Shown here: positions 1 through 6,871 of the stretch, in pieces
Layout: the number at the start of each line of letters is the position of its first letter
Position numbering within the stretch: position 1 is the stretch's first letter
Virus record (IMG/VR): IMGVR_UViG_3300047557_000638
Coordinates: 1-20,347 of that record
Source of the DNA: a virus
Direction: 5' to 3' (one strand)
DNA: 20,347 nt
The notes under the pieces: generated by a model
Told to the model about the DNA's origin: nothing
The model's database searches: none
The model's input: only the letters and a program-made list of their open reading frames with translations
Translations under genes and position numbers: made by a program

Positions 1-119
1 TCGCCATACTTTCCTAGAACTGTTTTGACGGTTCCATTTTTTCTAAGCCTCACAACCATACCGTCCTTAATTTGGATTGGGTTAAATCCCCTGTGAGGCT
101 TATACTTGCCCGAAGACAT
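1..119 (-). CDS. Small hypothetical phage protein, C-terminus cut by window edge
   Basis: An ATG at 119 opens a minus-strand frame that stays open to the window edge (39 complete codons, starting MSSGKYKPHRGF and rich in Lys and Arg). The ATG overlaps the TAA of the upstream gene (TAATG), the same coupling used elsewhere in this operon, which supports it as a real gene. No domain is recognised. The later part (KDGMVVRLRKNGTVKTVLG) looks like a short beta-strand-rich basic protein. It belongs to the run of small basic proteins that follows the capsid gene, and its function is unknown. Confidence 0.6.
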   Translation of the reverse strand, partial: MSSGKYKPHRGFNPIQIKDGMVVRLRKNGTVKTVLGKYG

Positions 120-403
120 TACTTCTTCTTCTTTGCTTTAATTTGTTTTCCAGAGCCATCATACTGTCGGTTCTGAAGCAATGCTCCAAAATACTGACCG
201 CGTTCCTGTCTGACTCGCTCTTTCATTTCTGCTAATGTTTTGAATTTGTCTTGTGTTTTTGCTGGAGCGGGTAATCTGTCAAATACATACTTGGCTTTTA
301 CATAAGCCTCACCAGCATTGGTAGCCTCTCCGGCCTCATTGACGACATTATTAAGCCATCTCTTGGCGCTGGCCAATGGACCAATACGAGTTCTTCCTGC
401 CAT
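119..403 (-). CDS. Small basic phage protein, RIGPL family (copy 2)
   Basis: A 94-residue protein starting MAGRTRIGPLASAKRW and ending in a lysine-rich tail (KQIKAKKKK). It is paralogous to the 75-residue protein at 565..792: both have RIGPL near the start, a central helical charged region, and near the end a shared block of the form GQ-aromatic-GAL, then R.YD..G and Lys/Arg. Its ATG directly follows the TAA of the gene at 404..568 (TAAATGGC). Proteins of this shape occur among small late genes of actinophages. The role is unknown; the strong positive charge suggests nucleic-acid binding or a minor virion component, which is inference. Confidence 0.75.
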   Translation of the reverse strand: MAGRTRIGPLASAKRWLNNVVNEAGEATNAGEAYVKAKYVFDRLPAPAKTQDKFKTLAEMKERVRQERGQYFGALLQNRQYDGSGKQIKAKKKK

Positions 404-568
404 TTACTTACCCTTTTTTTTACGAGCCATACCTGCTTGTGACAATGCAATGGCTACAGCCTGTTTCTTAGACTTCACTTTCTTTGAAGATTTGCCAATG
501 TTAAGTTCGCCCTTCTTAAACTCACGCATTACCTTTGAAATCTTCTTTTGCTTAGCAGTCTTCTTCAC
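404..568 (-). CDS. Small Lys-rich protein, DUF6496-like
   Basis: A 54-residue protein from a GTG at 568 whose GTGA overlaps the TGA of the upstream gene at 565..567, ending with TAA at 404..406. The core (KVMREFKKGELNIG, then KKVKSKKQAVAIALSQAG) matches my memory of the DUF6496 type of small phage and bacterial proteins: KVM.EFK.G.L, a Gly/Ser-Lys stretch, then a KQA.AIALS.AG helix. About a third of the residues are lysine. It is the first gene of the second of two basic-protein/RIGPL gene pairs. The biochemical role is unknown; the family name rests on motif resemblance only. Confidence 0.7.
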   Translation of the reverse strand: MKKTAKQKKISKVMREFKKGELNIGKSSKKVKSKKQAVAIALSQAGMARKKKGK

Positions 569-792
569 TTTGTGCGACGACCTTTCTTGTCATACGCTCT
601 ACCAAACAAAGCACCAATAAATTGTCCTTGAGCTGCTGCTTGTTGAGCATTAAACTTTGCTGCTCTAGCATCCGCGCCACGACTACTATCGGCAGAAGCA
701 TCAAATGCTTGCTTCCAGGCTTTGCCCAATTCAACTGCTTCTTTACCTAAATTTCTACCATATCTAGATAATGGTCCAATACGGGTAGCCAT
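565..792 (-). CDS. Small basic phage protein, RIGPL family (copy 1)
   Basis: A 75-residue protein starting MATRIGPLSRYGRNLG and ending GRAYDKKGRRTK. It shares RIGPL, the GQF-GAL block and the R.YD..G terminus with the 94-residue protein two genes downstream, so the two are probable paralogs from duplication. The middle (about residues 25-52) is an Ala-rich helix. The ATG follows immediately on the TAA of the upstream lysine-rich gene, in the same TAAATGGC junction seen at 401..406. Function is unknown; the genomic position suggests a minor virion or packaging-related protein. Confidence 0.75.
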   Translation of the reverse strand: MATRIGPLSRYGRNLGKEAVELGKAWKQAFDASADSSRGADARAAKFNAQQAAAQGQFIGALFGRAYDKKGRRTK

Positions 793-978
793 TTACTTGC
801 CTTTCTTCTTAGTCATGCCACGGACCTTCTTGAGATTCGGATTGGCTTTGACTGCCTTCTTGGAAGCTTTGCGGGCTCCAGATGCGAGGATTGCACCAGC
901 ACGCTCCATCGACACACCTTGTTTCTTGGCGATTGACTTCTGTGCTGCCTTGAAACCCATTCCCTTTTTGGCCTTCAT
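793..978 (-). CDS. Small Lys/Ala-rich basic protein
   Basis: A 61-residue, strongly basic protein. The core resembles a recurrent small actinophage protein (an AAQKSIAKKQGVSMERAGAI helix, then ILASGARKAS and NPNLKKVRG). It looks like two or three helices followed by a Lys tail (MTKKKGK). Its ATG at 978 overlaps the TAA of the 52-residue gene (TAATG), and its own TAA touches the ATG of the RIGPL-family gene. It is the first gene of the first of two similar pairs. No enzymatic motif is visible; a DNA-binding or packaging-accessory role is inference from charge alone. Confidence 0.7.
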   Translation of the reverse strand: MKAKKGMGFKAAQKSIAKKQGVSMERAGAILASGARKASKKAVKANPNLKKVRGMTKKKGK

Positions 979-1136
979 TACTTCTTGCCTTTTCTCTTTG
1001 CAACCTTCTTCATGCCCTTCTTCATTTCCATTTTCTTTTCAGCCTTGGATTCCATCTTCTCGGCTGCTGCATACGCCTTAGCCATCTTCTTACCCTTGGC
1101 TGTGTATGGGAACTTCTTACCGTTTACCTTTGGCAT
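978..1136 (-). CDS. Small Lys/Met-rich protein with FPYT motif
   Basis: A 52-residue protein, ATG at 1136 and TAA at 978..980. The first 20 residues (MPKVNGKKFPYTAKGKKMAK) carry the F-PYT-x-x-G pattern that recurs in very small phage proteins encoded among structural genes. The rest is an Ala/Glu/Lys/Met helix ending KRKGKK. It overlaps the next gene at TAATG and starts one base after the stop of the 103-residue gene. Function is unknown. Confidence 0.7.
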   Translation of the reverse strand: MPKVNGKKFPYTAKGKKMAKAYAAAEKMESKAEKKMEMKKGMKKVAKRKGKK

Positions 1137-1137
1137 T

Positions 1138-1449
1138 CTATACTCCTAGTTCTTTCATTACCGCTGCTGTTTTATTGTTTATATGTTTTGCTGGTGGCAT
1201 TTTGCTAGAGTCATATGCTCTACCTAATGTCTCACTAGCCTTGACTGCCTCTTGGATTTTCTTCATAGAAGTTCCAGCGGGCTGAATGCCTTGGGCTCTA
1301 GCCTCTTTATAGGCATCCAATTCTTTGTTGAATGCTTTATTCGGTATAGTCCTACGACTGTCAGCATCCCCAGCATTCATCTGGACGCTTAACCCTTTAC
1401 AGCCAAAGCAACCTTCGACTGACTCAGGATGATACTCCCAATGTTTCAT
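1138..1449 (-). CDS. Conserved actinophage-type small protein with CxxC
   Basis: A 103-residue protein, ATG at 1449 overlapping the TGA of the preceding gene (ATGA). It has a short N-terminal segment HPESVEGCFGCKGLSVQMNAG with one CxxC pair, a basic helix, then the block GIQPAGTSMKKIQEA and a final helix. I recall the VEGCFGCK and GIQPAGT blocks from small late proteins of Arthrobacter-type and related actinophages, usually close to the capsid gene; this is memory, not a search. One CxxC alone would need a partner or dimer to bind zinc. Role unknown. Confidence 0.75.
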   Translation of the reverse strand: MKHWEYHPESVEGCFGCKGLSVQMNAGDADSRRTIPNKAFNKELDAYKEARAQGIQPAGTSMKKIQEAVKASETLGRAYDSSKMPPAKHINNKTAAVMKELGV

Positions 1450-1718
1450 AGTGCAGTAAAATTACTTTCTGTAACACCAACTCCGCCAGCGATTAACGCT
1501 GCCTTCGTTGCATCGTCCACCTCGTACCTAGAGCCACCGCGGTATACTTGCGGATATGAGTCTAAGTCCCCATCTACAGGGTACCTTATCTGTGCGTATC
1601 CACCGGTAGGCTTTAGTACTATTGTAACACCTCTGTCAAGTTTATAGAAATAAAACAGACGGTGCTCACCAGCCGGGCCCTCTTTTACAGTAGGGGTTTG
1701 GAATAACCAAGTTGTCAC
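1446..1718 (-). CDS. Small beta-rich protein downstream of the capsid gene (WLFQTPT family)
   Basis: I chose the GTG at 1718 (90 residues, starting MTTWLFQTPTVKEGPAG) over the upstream GTG at 1739. A strong AGGAGG Shine-Dalgarno sequence (minus strand, 1728 to 1723) sits four bases before 1718 and would otherwise be inside the gene, and the WLFQTPT start matches how I remember related actinophage proteins beginning. The protein is rich in Tyr, Gly and Val, suggests a small beta fold, and ends in an Ala/Gly-rich turn (LIAGGVGVTESNFTAL). It is the first gene after the capsid gene, a position often held by head decoration or stabilising proteins; that role is inference. Confidence 0.7.
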   Translation of the reverse strand: MTTWLFQTPTVKEGPAGEHRLFYFYKLDRGVTIVLKPTGGYAQIRYPVDGDLDSYPQVYRGGSRYEVDDATKAALIAGGVGVTESNFTAL

Positions 1719-1745
1719 AAGTCCTCCTAGTGAACTCACCCCGAA

Positions 1746-1769
1746 GGGTAGACTTTCTAGGGTCTACCC
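1746..1769 (-). terminator. Hairpin between capsid gene and downstream genes
   Basis: GGGTAGAC at 1746..1753 and GTCTACCC at 1762..1769 form a perfect 8-bp stem with an 8-base loop, 16 bases past the capsid stop codon. No run of U follows in either direction, so it is not a classical intrinsic terminator. It more likely attenuates read-through, protects the 3' end of capsid mRNA, or is processed. Confidence 0.5.
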
Positions 1770-1784
1770 GTCAGAGTCAATCAA

Positions 1785-2984
1785 CTACTTAGCAGCGATT
1801 GAAGAACCGGTTTCGATTCGGTACAATGCTTCTTCACGATAGCGAGCGAAGCCAAGTACGCCATACCAGCCCATTGGGCGGAAGCGCATCAACTTGTCGG
1901 TTACGTTACCGATAACAATGTGTGGCTCTTCTGCAACAGCTTCAGCAAGTGCTTGCTGTCCGCAGAGGATTGTATCGAATACACGAGTTACTGGAGTTAC
2001 AGTTACAGTGGTTGTTGCAGAAACTGTACCAGTGTTAGCAACGGTTAGCGTAATGGTTGTGGTATCGCCAGAGGTGGAGATAGCAGCAATCTTAGCGTTT
2101 GAACCGAGGTTTGTAGCAGCAATCTTGTCGCCAACTTCTGCACGCGAAGCGATAACAGAAGATGAAGCAACTCCGATTGTGAATCCTGCAGATGCACCTT
2201 GAACAGTTACTGTTGTGGTAGCAAGAGGAGTCTGGTCTGCGCCATCCTTAGCGTTTGGCATACGAGAAGACTCAACGAAGAATGCACCTTCGTAGTCTCC
2301 AATTTCGCCAGCCCAGATGTTATCAACAGCAGGAGCGCTTTGTGCGTGAACAAAGTTCCAACCCATATTGCCAGTCTCTGCACGAAGGTCGTGTGAAACT
2401 TCTGGGTGGATACCGCACCAGTAGTAAGAACCACGGCGAGCCTTGGCCTTATTAGCACGCAACTTAGCAACTGCACGGCGGATATCCGCTGAGTCAATTG
2501 TGTCAGAAGCAGTAAGGGTTGCTGTGGATGTACGGCTTCCACCGTATAGAACGTTTGTTCCGCCAACTAGAGTGGTTCCTACAACTGCATCGATAGAGTC
2601 AGCAAGGTTGTATGCAATGATATTTGCAATTGCTGGGTCTACGTCTGCAAGTGAGAACAACTCAAGAGCGCGGGTTACTAGCACTGCATTACCGTACTCG
2701 TTAAGAGTAATGGTTACAGATGTTGGTGTTGACAATGCAACTGCATCTGGGTCAACTGTCTCAGATAGAGTTGATGTCTTTTGGTCAAGGTCAACATAGC
2801 GTTGTAGAACTACTGTTGAGCCTGGGAATGCTTGGCGTGCTGGACGCTTGTCTGCGACCGAACGAAGTAGTGGTTCGGAACGAAGAGCAAACTCGAGAAG
2901 ACGGTCATACGCCTTCTGTACGAGACCAGCGCCACCAGCCGTACCGCCGAGCGAGGTGCTCGCGGTTGAGGTATATTGTGACAT
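1785..2984 (-). CDS. Major capsid protein, N4-gp56 family
   Basis: A 399-residue major head protein of the HK97-like fold, N4-gp56 type. Evidence: the family pattern of an N-terminal helix with KRPARQAFPGSTVVLQRY, a long EYGNAVLVTRALELFS region, the IHPEVSHDLR block (about 192-201), and the C-terminal RFRPMGWYGVLGFARYREEA signature followed by LYRIET. Residues about 252-330 are Thr/Val/Ala-rich and look like an inserted beta domain between RMPNAKDGA and TRVFDTIL. The gene follows the scaffold gene. Its AGGAG ribosome site lies in the loop of a small hairpin at 2992..3006. The protein would form the icosahedral shell. Confidence 0.92.
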   Translation of the reverse strand: MSQYTSTASTSLGGTAGGAGLVQKAYDRLLEFALRSEPLLRSVADKRPARQAFPGSTVVLQRYVDLDQKTSTLSETVDPDAVALSTPTSVTITLNEYGNAVLVTRALELFSLADVDPAIANIIAYNLADSIDAVVGTTLVGGTNVLYGGSRTSTATLTASDTIDSADIRRAVAKLRANKAKARRGSYYWCGIHPEVSHDLRAETGNMGWNFVHAQSAPAVDNIWAGEIGDYEGAFFVESSRMPNAKDGADQTPLATTTVTVQGASAGFTIGVASSSVIASRAEVGDKIAATNLGSNAKIAAISTSGDTTTITLTVANTGTVSATTTVTVTPVTRVFDTILCGQQALAEAVAEEPHIVIGNVTDKLMRFRPMGWYGVLGFARYREEALYRIETGSSIAAK

Positions 2985-2991
2985 TAGTTTT

Positions 2992-3006
2992 TAGTCTCCT
3001 AGACTA
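2992..3006 (-). promoter_or_regulatory. Hairpin presenting the capsid gene ribosome-binding site
   Basis: On the minus strand TAGTC-TAGGA-GACTA is a 5-bp stem whose loop carries most of the AGGAG Shine-Dalgarno sequence. An A-rich spacer leads to the capsid ATG at 2984. The 11-base spacing is longer than usual. A loop-displayed ribosome site could favour heavy translation of the capsid gene; the structure is short, so this is tentative. Confidence 0.35.
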
Positions 3007-3017
3007 TGAACGGATAT

Positions 3018-3491
3018 TTATTGTGACCGGAGAATGGACAGAATTTCATCTGCCGACTGAGCTTGATTTAAGCGTTGGTCTAAGTTCATTCCTTGGTCTG
3101 GCGTGAGTGCACTCTGTGTCATAACATCCTGGTTGCGTAGAGCCGCCAGTTCGTCTTTATTAACAGTTGCTTCTTCAGCCGTTTTGATTCCAAACAAGTC
3201 TGCGTTATCCTCGAGCCAGCGAGATACTGACTCCTCGTTAACGTCATCCAAGTCTTTCATTACAAGACGGGCTGCTTTTTGATTCACGCCCTTCTTTTCT
3301 AGGACTTCTTTAACGACTCGTTCACGCTGCGCCTTGGTAAATGTCTCAAGTTGCTCAGTGAGTTCTTTGATTCTCTTTTCATCTGCACGCTTAGCTTTTC
3401 GTAACTTCTTTAACAAGTCACTGCCATCACCTGCAAACTGTTCAGGAGTATCTAGTTCGTCGTCTTCATCATCCCAGTAGTTGTTGCTCAT
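3018..3491 (-). CDS. Capsid assembly scaffolding protein
   Basis: A 157-residue, highly charged protein directly upstream of the capsid gene. It has an acidic start (WDDEDDELDTPEQ), a predicted coiled coil at about residues 24-65 (LLKKLRKAKRADEKRIKELTEQLETF), a middle helical region, and a short C-terminal helix (SADEILSILRSQ) of the kind that binds coat protein in other scaffolds. Composition, size and position fit scaffold proteins, which guide capsid subunits into the procapsid and then leave or are digested. The ATG at 3491 is preceded by AAGGGTGG. No separate scaffold cleavage site can be named from sequence. Confidence 0.75.
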   Translation of the reverse strand: MSNNYWDDEDDELDTPEQFAGDGSDLLKKLRKAKRADEKRIKELTEQLETFTKAQRERVVKEVLEKKGVNQKAARLVMKDLDDVNEESVSRWLEDNADLFGIKTAEEATVNKDELAALRNQDVMTQSALTPDQGMNLDQRLNQAQSADEILSILRSQ

Positions 3492-3532
3492 AGCAACGTT
3501 CCACCCTTCTATTCGTAGTTAGTCGCAGGCCT

Positions 3533-3557
3533 CACTTCCATTCGGGGTAATGGAGTG
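3533..3557 (-). other. Hairpin in the gap upstream of the scaffold gene
   Basis: CACTTCCATT (3533..3542) pairs with AATGGAGTG (3549..3557) with one bulged base and a six-base loop. It lies in the 119-base gap between the 542-residue virion gene and the scaffold gene, the largest gap inside the late operon. The gap probably holds an mRNA processing or attenuation element that sets scaffold and capsid expression apart from upstream genes. No U tract follows. Confidence 0.4.
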
Positions 3558-3610
3558 GCTCCTACTATCGGTCTTTTACACTGTCGGGGCCGACTGGTCC
3601 GCTCAGGATT

Positions 3611-5239
3611 CTAGAATTGTCCTCCGGTATTTTGAGCCAAGGATGTTCTTCCTAGCCCAGATTCTCCAGAGAATGCAGCAGTCTCTCGTCCAATTAGACG
3701 CTGACGTTTGCGCTGCGCTGATGCCAAGGTATTAAATACCTCTTGCTCTGCCTGGGCAAGTCTGTATTCATCTTCAACACCTTGATAAATGTCAGATAGT
3801 TTTTCTGCCGTAGGCAGGATATCAGCAATTGTAGCATAGCCTTTCTGGGCTTCTGCTGCGCTAATACCTTGCGCTGCGAGTTGTTCTGCAACGCTAACTG
3901 TAGGTTCGATTCCTTGACGGCGAGCCATTGTGCCAATTTCCGCTGCGGCAATCTGTCGCTCAATCTTAGGTAATTGCTGATTCGGGTCAAGAACATAGGC
4001 AACCATATCCATCTCACCGATACCATAATAATCTTTGAGAGTTTTAGAAATTGCCGGGTCAGCATTACGCACTCTTTGGACTGCTGTAGATACACGGCCA
4101 GATAACTCTGCTGCCGATATATCATTAGCTATGAACTGAGAAACATAATCATCTGTATCGAATTGATTTAAGCCATAGGCTCTAAGAATCTGTCGATACG
4201 AATCTTCTACGTTTAAGTATTCTGCCGGAGTTAAAACAGATAGGCCCTTCTTTATGCGCTCTTGATTAGCTCTAAATCTGCGTTGGTATTCCGGAGTCTC
4301 TTGAAGTTGTATGGTAATAGTGTCTTCAGTTGCGCCATCTATAATAAGTTGTTTAACTTTAGCAGAAAGACTGCCAAGTCCATACTGGCTAAGCCTGTCA
4401 TTTATTACATCAAATATTGATTGACGTGCTGGGCTTACACCTAGTTCGGTGTTATATGTTACCGGGGTTGTAGTAGTTCCAGTCAATGCAGCCAATGATG
4501 CTGGTGTTGGAGCCGCCGCATCTGATGGGGTTTGTGTGAATACATTTGCTAAAGAGCCATAGTTGAATCCACCCGTTGGAGTTATACCGCCAGAAACATT
4601 TCCTATTCCTGAAAGAGTACTTCCAGTACGAGTCCCAGTAGTAGACATACCATACGCGCCTTGCTCTGCTGCACGCTTTAAATTATCCTCAGTCCATGTA
4701 GGATTCTCAGCTTTTAAAGTAACTAATAACTCTTGATACTTTTTATCCTTGGCAGCCTTCTCATTCTGCTCCATTACTTTCAAAATGTTTTGAGAGATTT
4801 TGTCTGTGTCCCCACCTGCTGAAGCATAAGCTTGAGCGAATTGCTCTTGAGTTAGTTTATATGCTCCAGTAACATCTCCATAATACGGAGTCATTTGAAC
4901 TTGCCCTGGTTTAGCTACTCCAACAGGAGCAAACCCTTCTCTGTCAGGAGCAAGGGATTTGTCGAAATAGTACATGTCACCAACCTTGGTGATACCTTGA
5001 GTACTATTAAATCCTAAAGCTTTTGCTTCAGTTAAAGTTACCTTCTGTGGCGTTGCCGCTGGCTGAGCTGGAGTCCCGGCAGTACCAGCAAATCTCATTG
5101 CTTCTGTTGATGAGACACCTGACGGCGCTGCAACATTCTCGCCTCTGCTGGTTCCGCCCATTCCAGACGGTTGAAAACGGGCATCTATAGATGATGCTGC
5201 TGGTGCACTAGAAGTAGTTACCTGCTTTTTCTTTGCCAT
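3611..5239 (-). CDS. Putative virion structural protein (542 aa)
   Basis: A 542-residue protein with a low-complexity Ala/Ser/Thr/Gly/Pro N-terminus (about 1-70), a second Gly/Thr-rich linker (about 195-260), and a helical C-terminal half. Blocks such as ETPEYQRRFRANQ and PAEYLNVEDSYRQILRAYGL recall phage virion proteins that accompany very large internal proteins in metagenomic actinophages (memory, not a search). Its ATG overlaps the upstream TGA (ATGA), so it is translationally coupled to the 312-residue gene. It sits between the giant protein and the scaffold. Likely an internal or portal-associated head protein or short-tail component; no enzymatic motif is visible. Confidence 0.55.
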   Translation of the reverse strand: MAKKKQVTTSSAPAASSIDARFQPSGMGGTSRGENVAAPSGVSSTEAMRFAGTAGTPAQPAATPQKVTLTEAKALGFNSTQGITKVGDMYYFDKSLAPDREGFAPVGVAKPGQVQMTPYYGDVTGAYKLTQEQFAQAYASAGGDTDKISQNILKVMEQNEKAAKDKKYQELLVTLKAENPTWTEDNLKRAAEQGAYGMSTTGTRTGSTLSGIGNVSGGITPTGGFNYGSLANVFTQTPSDAAAPTPASLAALTGTTTTPVTYNTELGVSPARQSIFDVINDRLSQYGLGSLSAKVKQLIIDGATEDTITIQLQETPEYQRRFRANQERIKKGLSVLTPAEYLNVEDSYRQILRAYGLNQFDTDDYVSQFIANDISAAELSGRVSTAVQRVRNADPAISKTLKDYYGIGEMDMVAYVLDPNQQLPKIERQIAAAEIGTMARRQGIEPTVSVAEQLAAQGISAAEAQKGYATIADILPTAEKLSDIYQGVEDEYRLAQAEQEVFNTLASAQRKRQRLIGRETAAFSGESGLGRTSLAQNTGGQF

Positions 5240-6177
5240 CAGTACGATACCCCAATATCCTGTAGGATTTTTCTAGTAATTGAATCTGCTTTAGCGATAG
5301 CGGCAGGTGTTCTATCCGCACCCGGTAAGGACCAAGCCTCTTGTTGAACCTTCCACCCTGGTGGTTGTTCAAACTTGCCAGTCTCTGGATTCTTCCATTG
5401 CATAAATCTTTGAACCTCTGGGCTATCCGCAGTTACTGGACGTCCGGTTATATCAGATACAATTGTTGTAATATAAGAAACATTAGCAGCTAAGCTTTGG
5501 CCACTACGAATATTATCAGCCCACGCTGGGTACATACTAGCTGACAAGTCTCTAATCTTTTGTTGTTCATCTTCTATGGTGGTTGTACCATCGAATATGT
5601 TCTTCTTTACTTGCTCCCAATAGGCGTCATTATAGTATTTATTTACTGCAAATTGGCTGGCATAGTTTCTAAGGCCAGTGACTTCCCCGCCGATTTCTCC
5701 ACCAATTGCGCCAAGTAATCCCTTTTGAGATAACACAGAATCAATCTGGTCATCAGACATACCCAATAGATATGCTTGCTCCATCTGGGATTCAATAGCA
5801 GGGGTTATCTTTATACCAGTGCTGCGTAAACGCTTATATGTTTTTAACTTCCAGTCGCTAAACTCAGACTGAAATGCACCTGGTTGGCGCTCTTTAGCAG
5901 CTTGTCTATTGCGGGCGATAGCTGTATTATTCTTATAGAAGTTGCTGCGGTAAATCGCAGCATACATATCATCATACCGCTCCTGGCTAAATGCATTCCA
6001 TGCCTCTGCAAGTGCCGGGTCTGAATTTGCTAAACCAAGAATTATACGGATATCTTCTGTTAAGTTAGCCTGTTTATTTTGAGGAGGGGTAGCTGGCAAG
6101 TTAGTTGGATTAACTGCTTTATCTGGTAAAGTTCCAGACATAGCCCCTCCGAGATAACGCTCTATTGGGTCTACCAT
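5239..6177 (-). CDS. Putative virion structural protein (312 aa)
   Basis: A 312-residue mostly helical protein, ATG at 6177 within the TAA of the upstream gene (TAATG) and TGA overlapping the next ATG. After a Pro/Gly-rich N-terminus it has a helical Asp/Tyr-rich segment (about 35-80), then repeated helix-forming blocks (AIARNRQAAKERQPG, MEQAYLLGMSDDQIDSVL). The C-terminus includes MQWKNPETGKFEQPPGW. No family is recognised. Tight coupling to its neighbours on both sides implies it works with the giant protein and the 230- and 542-residue proteins, probably in one virion sub-assembly. Confidence 0.6.
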   Translation of the reverse strand: MVDPIERYLGGAMSGTLPDKAVNPTNLPATPPQNKQANLTEDIRIILGLANSDPALAEAWNAFSQERYDDMYAAIYRSNFYKNNTAIARNRQAAKERQPGAFQSEFSDWKLKTYKRLRSTGIKITPAIESQMEQAYLLGMSDDQIDSVLSQKGLLGAIGGEIGGEVTGLRNYASQFAVNKYYNDAYWEQVKKNIFDGTTTIEDEQQKIRDLSASMYPAWADNIRSGQSLAANVSYITTIVSDITGRPVTADSPEVQRFMQWKNPETGKFEQPPGWKVQQEAWSLPGADRTPAAIAKADSITRKILQDIGVSY

Positions 6178-6869
6178 TATATATCCCTTGTTCCGAGGGT
6201 TTTGCTAAGTATATTACTGAACTCGAAAGCCTTATTGCGTTCTATCTCCTGAGGAAATAACTCGGTAGCAGTCTTCTTTATAGTCTCCTGGATGCCAGCT
6301 TCGCTGACTCCTGGACGATATGTTGTGACTCTTCGACCCTTTTTGTCAGTCTTTACTTCAGTTACAGATTCTTTTGCGGCATAGTCTTTAACTGCTTTTC
6401 TAAGCATTTTAGCCTGCTCTTGGTTAAGCGCAGCTAAACCCATTCCAGCATTATCAACAATCCACTTATCAATCCAAGTATCTACCTGCTCTTTGCCGTA
6501 CTTGGTTACGCTTACAGATACACCTTCATCAGCGGCTGGTTCCTTACCAATTAACTGACTATTAATAGCATTGATAAATGTCTTTGGGTCAGTTAAGTCT
6601 GTTGTTTCAAAGGTGAAGTTTGTTACATCTCCAAGCACTGTATCTACATCTGTAAGGGTTTGTATTGAGAATCCGCCCTTCCTAAGAACTTGAGCAATTC
6701 CCTTTTTAACTGGAGTACTTAGAGACTCAAGGAAGTCAAAAATTGTTGGTGCTGCCGTAGCAACTATATCTGCATAGTCTGGCAACGTGCTAGATACTTT
6801 GCTATTAATAGATTCGTTGATTGTACTTCGACCCACACGGTCTCTACCGGTTTGTCTATATCTGGCCAC
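6177..6869 (-). CDS. Putative virion structural protein (230 aa)
   Basis: A 230-residue protein from a GTG at 6869 (GTG GCC AGA), two bases after the stop of the giant gene. The N-terminus is basic (ARYRQTGRDRVGR). The middle has a beta/helical region (DVDTVLGDVTNFTFETTDLTD), and the C-terminal half is helical and charged (LNQEQAKMLRKAVKDYAAKE). I do not recognise a family. Its place in a four-gene set coupled by overlaps suggests a structural or assembly partner of the giant virion protein. Confidence 0.6.
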   Translation of the reverse strand: MARYRQTGRDRVGRSTINESINSKVSSTLPDYADIVATAAPTIFDFLESLSTPVKKGIAQVLRKGGFSIQTLTDVDTVLGDVTNFTFETTDLTDPKTFINAINSQLIGKEPAADEGVSVSVTKYGKEQVDTWIDKWIVDNAGMGLAALNQEQAKMLRKAVKDYAAKESVTEVKTDKKGRRVTTYRPGVSEAGIQETIKKTATELFPQEIERNKAFEFSNILSKTLGTRDI

Positions 6870-6871
6870 TA

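Noticed and set aside
1719-1739. Upstream GTG (1739) as start of the WLFQTPT gene
   Set aside because: A strong AGGAGG ribosome site lies inside that extension and points to the GTG at 1718.
2207-2566. Minus-strand frame inside the capsid gene
   Set aside because: Alternative-frame shadow of the major capsid gene, with no family-like motif.
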